Made by a program: the position numbers and the translations under genes. Positions 1-4,389 of a stretch of 8,753 bases of DNA are shown one piece after another. Location of the stretch: assembly GCA_025354075.1 (NCBI GenBank), contig JANXNO010000012.1, positions 1-8,753 of the forward strand, written 5' to 3'. Numbering within the stretch: the first letter of the stretch is position 1; each line of letters begins with the position of its first letter. The stretch is from Burkholderiales bacterium. GTDB taxonomy: Bacteria; Pseudomonadota; Gammaproteobacteria; Burkholderiales; Casimicrobiaceae. Below the pieces are notes generated by a model, which saw only the letters and a list, made by a program, of their open reading frames with translations, had not been told where the DNA came from and made no database searches.

Positions 1-104
1 TACAAATCCTTCGGCATCTGCGACATCGGCTGGCCATATATTTTGGCAAGCGCGTGCTCGGTGGCGATGGGGATTTCGGGCATTGACTCTACGGCGACTT
101 CCAT
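1..104 (-). CDS. scpA: Segregation and condensation protein A, N-terminal part (cut by window edge)
   Basis: ScpA is the kleisin that bridges Smc with ScpB in the bacterial condensin complex and acts on the nucleoid during chromosome segregation. Only the first 34 codons are present. The recognisable part is the segment AKIYGQPMSQMPKDL (residues 20-34), which matches the family's entry motif of the type LARLYGEPL..LPKDLY that precedes the Smc-binding domain. The ATG at 104 overlaps nothing coding; an AGG lies about 6 nt upstream, a modest ribosome binding site. A second ATG at residue 8 is possible. It is the last visible gene of the M50-trpS-DUF962 operon, 30 nt after the DUF962 stop, and trpS followed by scpA is a known betaproteobacterial order. 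Identity rests on a short segment plus context, so it is good but not certain. Confidence 0.8.
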   Translation of the reverse strand, partial: MEVAVESMPEIPIATEHALAKIYGQPMSQMPKDL

Positions 105-134
105 CAGTACCTAACTTGATTTACAGGAGCAGAT

Positions 135-659
135 TTACGCAACTTTAGCCTGTCGAATAAACGTCGGCCCGACACGCGCTTCAACGGCGTCCTGCACGTC
201 TTTGCGCAGGCCCAGTTCAAAGGCCAGCTCAGCCGCCACAAAAATCGGCCCAATCGCAAGGCCCATGATGTCATCGACGAACGCAGGCTTTTTGCCTTCG
301 TAATAGTGGCCGATGAACTGAAACACCCAACCGACCACGAACAAACCGATGCCCCAGGACATCCAGACGGCTGTCGGCTGCACCGCGAGCAATTGCCCAA
401 GCCACAAGCAAGCGGCAAGGAACAAACTCATCACGATGCCGAAGCGAATATCCAGCTTCAAATAGAACAGCGCAGTGATCGCCACTACGATTGAGGCAGG
501 TGATATAGCCACGCCATCAACGTGCATAAACACTGGTCGCGACAACAACGTTGCCACGCCTGCAACGATCATCGGAATGCCGACGTAGTGCGTCGCGACG
601 TTTCGTTTGTCGCGGTGATACGCGGCGTATTTGCTCAGATGTTGAACGAATGTTTTCAT
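135..659 (-). CDS. Mpo1-like / DUF962 (YGL010w family) membrane protein, putative 2-hydroxy fatty acid dioxygenase
   Basis: A 174-residue integral membrane protein. Seen: an N-terminal motif with H15, R16, N20, H24, G27 and P29 (HRDKRNVATHYVGIP), about four to five hydrophobic segments (roughly 28-45, 52-68, 74-95, 101-120, 131-150), and a second motif with H118 and E121 (FQFIGHYYEGKKPA). These are the two signatures of the Mpo1/DUF962 family. Known for the family: yeast Mpo1 is an Fe(II)-dependent dioxygenase that removes one carbon from 2-hydroxy fatty acids in phytosphingosine breakdown, and conserved histidines are needed. Inferred: a similar lipid alpha-oxidation role here; the bacterial substrate is not known from sequence. 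The start is fixed by an excellent AAGGAGG at 665-671, 5 nt before the ATG. It lies 48 nt after trpS and 30 nt before scpA, so it is probably co-transcribed with them. Confidence 0.85.
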   Translation of the reverse strand: MKTFVQHLSKYAAYHRDKRNVATHYVGIPMIVAGVATLLSRPVFMHVDGVAISPASIVVAITALFYLKLDIRFGIVMSLFLAACLWLGQLLAVQPTAVWMSWGIGLFVVGWVFQFIGHYYEGKKPAFVDDIMGLAIGPIFVAAELAFELGLRKDVQDAVEARVGPTFIRQAKVA

Positions 660-664
660 AGTTT

Positions 665-671
665 CCTCCTT
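665..671 (-). promoter_or_regulatory. Shine-Dalgarno site of the DUF962 gene
   Basis: AAGGAGG on the minus strand, 5 nt before the ATG at 659. It is far stronger than the sites in front of trpS and scpA in the same operon, so the DUF962 protein may be translated more efficiently than its operon partners. Confidence 0.8.
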
Positions 672-685
672 GGTCGTACTGTCCC

Positions 686-701
686 CTCCCCTGCTGGGGA
701 G
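686..701. repeat. Small perfect inverted repeat between trpS and the DUF962 gene
   Basis: CTCCCC, a 4-nt TGCT loop, then GGGGAG: a perfect 6-bp hairpin starting about 6 nt after the trpS stop. No T-run follows on the minus strand, so it is not an intrinsic terminator. It could protect or process the operon mRNA, or be a degenerate copy of a dispersed intergenic palindrome, since a similar CTCTC...GAGAG element lies at 2577-2596. Confidence 0.5.
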
Positions 702-707
702 AGTGTT

Positions 708-1910
708 TCAAACCATAGCCAAACCCATCGCATTGCGCACGTCAAGCATAGTTACTTCCGCCACCCTTCGTGCTTTGGCACAACCATCGTGCAGCACTTC
801 CTTGACGTAGCCCGGCTTCGCTTCGATCTCCTTGATCCGTGCCTGCATCGGAGCCAGCTCCGCGTTGATAGCCTCGATGACCGGCTGCTTGCATTCGAGG
901 CAACCTATGCCTGCCGTAGTGCAGCCCTCAACCACCCAAGCCCGGCGCTCATCGTCCGAATACACCTGATGCAGCGTCCACACCGGGCAGTCCTCAGGAT
1001 TACCGGGATCGTTACGGCGCGCGCGTTTCGGGTCGGTCGGCATGCGCTTGATTTTTTGCTCGACCACTAGAGGCGGATCGCGCAAATCGATGCCGTTGCT
1101 GTAGCTCTTGCTCATCTTGCGGCCATCGAGGCCGATGACTTTTGACGTTGGCGTGAGCAGTGCTTGCGGCTCCGGCAGCACCGTTTTGCGCGCGCCCGTG
1201 AGGAAGCCTTGCAGCAATTCTTTCTCATCGTTAGACAGCGATCCCGCAGCCGCAACCAGCGCTTTCGCCTGCGCCAAAGCATCAGCGTTTCCGTCCTGAT
1301 TGAACGCGGTTTTCAGTTCCGCATAAAGCTTGGCGGGTTTGCCGCCGAGCTTCTTGATTGCCGCTGTGGCGCGCTCTTCAAACTTCGGTTCGCGACCGTA
1401 AATATGATTGAAGCGACGTGCGATTTCGCGGCTGATTTCGAGATGCGACACCTGATCGGCACCGACCGGCACCTGATTCGCGCGGTAGACGCAAATGTCC
1501 GCCGTCTGCATCAGCGGATAGCCCAAAAATCCGTACGTCGTCAGGTCTTTTTCCTTGAGATTTTCCTGCTGCTCTTTGTAGGTCGGCACGCGTTCCAACC
1601 AGCCGAGCGGCGTGATCATGCCGAGCAAGAGAGACAACTCTGCATGCTGCGGCACCTGACTTTGCAGGAAGATTGTCGATTGATTCGGATCGAGCCCAGC
1701 GGCGAGCCAGTCGGTCACCATGTCGAACGTCGCACCAGAAATCACGCTCGGGTCATCATAGTGACTGGTTAATGCGTGCCAGTCGGCGACGAAGAAAAAA
1801 CATTCCATTTCCGACTGAAGTTTGACCCAGTTTTTGAGTGCGCCGTGATAGTGGCCAATGTGCATAAACCCGGTGGGGCGCATTCCTGAAAGTACGCGAT
1901 CCTTAAACAT
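708..1910 (-). CDS. trpS: Tryptophanyl-tRNA synthetase, long form with Fe-S-type cysteine motif
   Basis: Cytosolic class Ic synthetase that charges tRNA(Trp) with tryptophan using ATP. Seen: the HIGH signature at residues 17-20, the TrpRS segment PVGADQVSHLE at 148-158, and the KMSKS loop at 265-269 within GLDGRKMSKS. The protein has 400 residues, against about 330-340 for the compact form such as E. coli. The extra length is mainly a segment at about 183-245 between the catalytic core and the KMSKS region, as I recall from other Burkholderiales TrpRS. The C-terminal anticodon-binding half carries C308, C330, C337 and C340, spaced C-x21-C-x6-C-x2-C. This closely resembles the 4Fe-4S motif described in Thermotoga maritima TrpRS (C-x22-C-x6-C-x2-C). 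The gene begins 14 nt after the M50 stop with only a weak AAAAGAA upstream, which suggests coupled translation. Confidence 0.97.
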   Translation of the reverse strand: MFKDRVLSGMRPTGFMHIGHYHGALKNWVKLQSEMECFFFVADWHALTSHYDDPSVISGATFDMVTDWLAAGLDPNQSTIFLQSQVPQHAELSLLLGMITPLGWLERVPTYKEQQENLKEKDLTTYGFLGYPLMQTADICVYRANQVPVGADQVSHLEISREIARRFNHIYGREPKFEERATAAIKKLGGKPAKLYAELKTAFNQDGNADALAQAKALVAAAGSLSNDEKELLQGFLTGARKTVLPEPQALLTPTSKVIGLDGRKMSKSYSNGIDLRDPPLVVEQKIKRMPTDPKRARRNDPGNPEDCPVWTLHQVYSDDERRAWVVEGCTTAGIGCLECKQPVIEAINAELAPMQARIKEIEAKPGYVKEVLHDGCAKARRVAEVTMLDVRNAMGLAMV

Positions 1911-1924
1911 AAATTCGTATTCTT

Positions 1925-2545
1925 TTAGACGCCGATCAGCGCGCCGAGCGCCTGATAAGTGATTCTATAAAGCGGGGACAGAATGACGCCAAGCACGCCA
2001 GCAATAGCGAGCCCAAGTACGATGAACATGCCGTACGGCTCAAGGCGCGAGTATTTATAAGAAAGCGGCCCGGGCAATAATCCCGCGAGGATTCGACCAC
2101 CATCGAGCGGCAAAATCGGCAGCAGATTGAGCACCATGAGGCCCACGTTCCACGCCACGCCCGCACGAGAAATCGCATCAATCGCTGGAACATCGTTGAA
2201 TTTGAGAATGATCGCCCAACCGATGGCCATCACCAGATTGGATGCGGGGCCAGCGGCAACAACCCAGATCATGTCGGTTTTCGGGTTGCGCAAATTGTTG
2301 AAATTCACCGGCACTGGTTTGGCCCAACCGAAAAAGAAACCGCCTATAGCAAGTGTTAAGGCCGGGACTAACAGCGTTCCAATCGGATCAATGTGTTTGA
2401 TCGGGTTCAGCGAAATGCGCCCCATCATTTCTGCGGTGCGGTCGCCGAACCTGCGAGCTGCGTAGCCGTGCGCCGCCTCGTGCAACGTGATCGCCGTCAA
2501 AAGCGGAATCGCGTTGACCGCGAGCATGTATATGATGTTGTCCAT
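1925..2545 (-). CDS. Site-2 protease family (peptidase M50) integral membrane metalloprotease
   Basis: A 206-residue compact M50 protein of the cytoplasmic membrane. Seen: the zinc-binding HEAAH at residues 22-26 in the first membrane segment, the conserved block GRISLNPIKHIDPIGT at 42-57, AAGPASN at 97-103 in a middle segment, and the third zinc ligand D148 in LPLDGGRIL. Five or so hydrophobic segments cover most of the chain, and there is no PDZ domain. Members of this small group are predicted intramembrane proteases whose substrates are mostly unknown. It is the first gene of the operon with trpS, DUF962 and scpA. The chosen ATG gives the family's usual N-terminus but has no visible Shine-Dalgarno site; see the candidate -10 element at 2552-2557. 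The catalytic residues are all present, so it should be active. Confidence 0.93.
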   Translation of the reverse strand: MDNIIYMLAVNAIPLLTAITLHEAAHGYAARRFGDRTAEMMGRISLNPIKHIDPIGTLLVPALTLAIGGFFFGWAKPVPVNFNNLRNPKTDMIWVVAAGPASNLVMAIGWAIILKFNDVPAIDAISRAGVAWNVGLMVLNLLPILPLDGGRILAGLLPGPLSYKYSRLEPYGMFIVLGLAIAGVLGVILSPLYRITYQALGALIGV

Positions 2546-2551
2546 ATGGCT

Positions 2552-2557
2552 ATTTTA
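2552..2557 (-). promoter_or_regulatory. Candidate -10 element for the M50-trpS-DUF962-scpA operon
   Basis: TAAAAT on the minus strand (5 of 6 to TATAAT), ending 6 nt before the ATG at 2545. Transcription would then start at or within a base or two of the ATG, giving a leaderless mRNA, which agrees with the lack of a ribosome binding site. No convincing -35 hexamer is placed 16-18 nt upstream, so this is tentative. Confidence 0.3.
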
Positions 2558-2576
2558 CGGGGCGGTGCGCAATGCC

Positions 2577-2596
2577 CTCTCGCGCAGTCGGGAGAG
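2577..2596. repeat. Imperfect inverted repeat upstream of the M50 gene
   Basis: CTCTCGCG, a CAGT loop, then CGGGAGAG: 8 positions with one G-G mismatch. It sits between the porin terminator and the M50 start, inside the probable promoter region. It resembles the hairpin at 686-701 (both finish GGGAGAG) and could be a member of a dispersed intergenic palindrome family or an operator. Confidence 0.4.
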
Positions 2597-2604
2597 AGCA
2601 CTAC

Positions 2605-2644
2605 AAAAAAATAAAAGCCGCGCTGCAATTGCAAGCGCGGCTTT
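2605..2644 (-). terminator. Rho-independent terminator of the porin gene
   Basis: Perfect 11-bp stem AAAGCCGCGCT / AGCGCGGCTTT (2614-2624 with 2634-2644) with a 9-nt loop. On the minus strand it is followed by a T-rich tract (TTTTATTTTTTT, 2605-2616). It lies about 70 nt after the porin stop at 2713 and points the right way for that gene. It also separates the porin transcript from the M50 operon on the same strand. Confidence 0.93.
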
Positions 2645-2712
2645 GGGTATCGCGGCAATTTAGTGCCGAAGGTATGTGCCTTACTGTGGAGACGACTTTG
2701 AGTATTAACCTG

Positions 2713-3954
2713 TTAGAACTTGTGACGCAGCGAGAACTGATACGCGGTCACGTCCTTGCCACCAAAAGCACTGACGCCACCGAGGAACCCGTTACCGCCG
2801 GGTGCCACTTGCGCATTGGCATTGTTGTTGACTTGTGTGACAGCCACATTAATGTCGGTGCGTTTCGACAAAGGATACGTGTACGCCGCGCCGTAGGATT
2901 CTGAATCAGCGTTGGTGGCGCGCTTGTCATCAAGCCGTGAGTAGCCGATGGTCAGCAGACCGACGCCGAGCGGGATGCGGGCACCCACGTGGTAGAGCCG
3001 TGAATCCTGCATAAAACGCGGCAGGATGCCGCTATCAACCAGAATCGACGGCACACCGCCTGCGATCAGACCAGCGCGAAGCTCAGGCGCAGACGACCCA
3101 TTAGGCTCCTTGATCCGGCCATACAAGGCGAACAGGTTGACGAAGCCCGCATCGAAGTTGGCACCGCCGACCAGCGAGTTGAGAGACTTTTGGCCTGCAC
3201 TGTTGGTACGCTCGTTGTACCCGATACCTGCGCCAAATTTGCCAGTCTGGTAGCCGCCGTTGATACCCACCAAACGACCATTTTTAGTGCCTGCTGCACT
3301 CTCGCCAAACGCGTAGTACGCGCTGCCGTAAAAGCCTTGCAGCTCGATGCGGTACATCAGCGCGTTGCTTTCGCGTATGTCGATGCCAGCCGGAATGGAT
3401 GCGAGCTGGCCGGGGGACGCCGCAGTAGCGTTGGCAAACGCGTCGTAGCGGTTGGAAATTTCAAACGCTGGCGTGTATTGACGACCGGCGAGAACAGCAC
3501 CGAACGGTGTGACGATGCCCACATAAGCTTGACGGTCAAACAAGCGATTGGGCAGGTTGACGCCGAGTGACGGGCCAATTGCACCGTTGAGCGCAGCCTG
3601 CACAGCGGGAGGCAAGCCAGCCAGGAAGCGATCCGGCAGCTGCGCGCCAGAAAGAGGCCGATTGCTCAGGCCACCCGTATCCGCTTCAAAGCGGTTCTCA
3701 AGGGTGAAGATGGCTTTGTAGCCGCCGCCCAGATCTTCGGTGCCGCGCAGGCCCCAGCGCGAGCCCTCCATGATGCCGCTGGCGAGCTGGGTGATGTCGC
3801 CGCCGCGTATGCCAGTCACATGCTGGACGCCGACGTCCACAATGCCGTAAAGCGTAACGTTCGCGGTTTGTGCGGTGGCCTGCGTGACCGCCAACGCCAG
3901 TGGAATCGCTGCCAGTGCTGCGGCCGAACGGGCCAAAAGTGCGTTGCGTTTCAT
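2713..3954 (-). CDS. Gram-negative porin, Burkholderiales type
   Basis: A 413-residue trimeric beta-barrel porin of the outer membrane for passive diffusion of small solutes. Seen: a signal peptide (residues 1-28, K2/R3, then an Ala/Leu-rich core, cleavage after ATA), the mature start QTANVTLYGIVDVGV, the block GSRWGLRGTEDLGGGYKAIF at 64-83, RQAYVGIVTPFGAVLAGRQY at 141-160, and a C-terminal strand ending in Phe (YQFSLRHKF) for BAM recognition. The ATG at 3954 is chosen because AAGGAGG lies 4 nt upstream and the signal peptide begins there. The frame stays open to 4191 but the extra part is not protein-like. It is longer than many family members (about 350-380); nonpolar extra segments lie at about 104-136 and 291-316 and are probably loops. 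It is single-gene, with its own terminator. Substrate preference cannot be read from the sequence. Confidence 0.93.
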   Translation of the reverse strand: MKRNALLARSAAALAAIPLALAVTQATAQTANVTLYGIVDVGVQHVTGIRGGDITQLASGIMEGSRWGLRGTEDLGGGYKAIFTLENRFEADTGGLSNRPLSGAQLPDRFLAGLPPAVQAALNGAIGPSLGVNLPNRLFDRQAYVGIVTPFGAVLAGRQYTPAFEISNRYDAFANATAASPGQLASIPAGIDIRESNALMYRIELQGFYGSAYYAFGESAAGTKNGRLVGINGGYQTGKFGAGIGYNERTNSAGQKSLNSLVGGANFDAGFVNLFALYGRIKEPNGSSAPELRAGLIAGGVPSILVDSGILPRFMQDSRLYHVGARIPLGVGLLTIGYSRLDDKRATNADSESYGAAYTYPLSKRTDINVAVTQVNNNANAQVAPGGNGFLGGVSAFGGKDVTAYQFSLRHKF

Positions 3955-3958
3955 AAGT

Positions 3959-3965
3959 CCTCCTT
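3959..3965 (-). promoter_or_regulatory. Shine-Dalgarno site of the porin gene
   Basis: AAGGAGG on the minus strand, 4 nt before the ATG at 3954. It fixes the porin start and rules out the in-frame extension up to 4191. Confidence 0.88.
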
Positions 3966-4103
3966 GTATCGCATTAAATCGTGCGCCTAACCACTTGCCC
4001 GTAAAGGCGCTGCTGATTGACGTTTGTTGGCGCTGATTGTGGCACGGATGCTGGCCGGTTTGTTGCACAAAATCCTTGATCGCGATCCCCGTGGTGAGCG
4101 GCT

Positions 4104-4119
4104 GTTGCGGTACCGCAAC
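4104..4119. promoter_or_regulatory. Perfect 16-bp palindrome, candidate operator
   Basis: GTTGCGGTACCGCAAC reads identically on both strands with no spacer. It lies 150 nt upstream of the porin start and 271 nt upstream of the receptor start. A symmetric dyad of this size without a loop is more like a protein-binding site for a dimeric regulator than an RNA hairpin. The regulator is unknown. Confidence 0.45.
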
Positions 4120-4293
4120 CCCGGCGCGTTTTAATCGCCGTCGCCTACCTTCGACGCGACCGAGCATTGATTTTCTTAGTACACCTTTCAATCGAGAGCC
4201 TCATCTTATATGGGCATACCGGGGGTATTCGTATTAGGTCGACTACCATCAAAATTTAACATTAGCCCAGCTTCTACAACGGTTTACCTAAAA

Positions 4294-4331
4294 AGTTGCC
4301 CTTAGTTTGGGCCCCTCTTAATGCAACTAAG
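4294..4331 (+). other. Overlapping, mutually exclusive inverted repeats upstream of the receptor gene
   Basis: AGTTGC (4294-4299) can pair with GCAACT (4323-4328), and CTTAGTT (4301-4307) can pair with AACTAAG (4325-4331). The right arms share AACT, so only one helix can form at a time. This could be a leader switch if transcription begins upstream of it, or simply operator dyads or chance in an AT-rich region. Confidence 0.25.
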
Positions 4332-4354
4332 ATGCTTAAAGCCGCCGATTCGCG

Positions 4355-4375
4355 TAAAATGCAATTTAGTTTCAT
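4355..4375 (+). promoter_or_regulatory. Candidate -10 element with overlapping dyad upstream of the TonB-dependent receptor
   Basis: TAAAAT at 4355-4360 is a good -10 match 29 nt before the ATG; the -35 region is poor. It overlaps a 17-nt imperfect dyad, ATGCAATTTAGTTTCAT (4359-4375), with ATG.AA / TT.CAT symmetry. Its length and outer ATG...CAT bases recall enterobacterial Zur boxes, but the inner bases do not match, so assignment to Zur is only a guess. Confidence 0.25.
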
Positions 4376-4389
4376 AAACACAAAATATC

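Larger units (their letters stand above)
3955..4389. promoter_or_regulatory. 435-nt divergent control region between the porin and the TonB-dependent receptor
   Basis: No convincing gene lies here. It holds the porin Shine-Dalgarno (3959-3965), direct repeats of GCTGATTG (4012-4019 and 4032-4039, spaced 20 bp) and GTTTGTTG (4022-4029 and 4058-4065), a 10-bp palindrome GATCGCGATC (4078-4087), a 16-bp perfect palindrome (4104-4119), a dyad ATACC-GGG-GGTAT (4216-4228) and, on the receptor side, competing inverted repeats (4294-4331) and a -10-like TAAAAT (4355-4360). The right-hand 200 nt are clearly more A+T-rich than the flanking genes. I could not assign complete sigma-70 promoters to either gene. 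Confidence 0.7.

Noticed and set aside
104..418. Minus-strand open frame ending where scpA starts
   Set aside because: It lies in another frame of the DUF962 gene, whose histidine motifs and strong ribosome binding site show the true frame.
522..1070. Plus-strand open frame of 182 codons opposite the DUF962 gene and the trpS end
   Set aside because: Antisense to two real genes, spans their intergenic gap, has no ribosome binding site and no recognisable motif.
1164..1772. Long plus-strand open frame (202 codons) opposite trpS
   Set aside because: It is antisense to a clear, fully conserved trpS and has an Arg/Phe-rich composition typical of a shadow frame; no domain is seen.
2653..2668. CGGCA-ATTTAG-TGCCG hairpin after the porin stop as a second terminator
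   Set aside because: The stem is only 5 bp and no T-run follows; the strong terminator at 2605-2644 explains the end of the transcript.
3955..4191. In-frame N-terminal extension of the porin up to an ATG at 4191
   Set aside because: The extension precedes a complete signal peptide and a perfect Shine-Dalgarno site at 3959-3965, and its sequence is not protein-like. The start is 3954.
3955..4389. Cobalamin or other riboswitch upstream of the receptor
   Set aside because: No B12-box-like GCCACTG or other riboswitch core could be found; only short competing stems are present.
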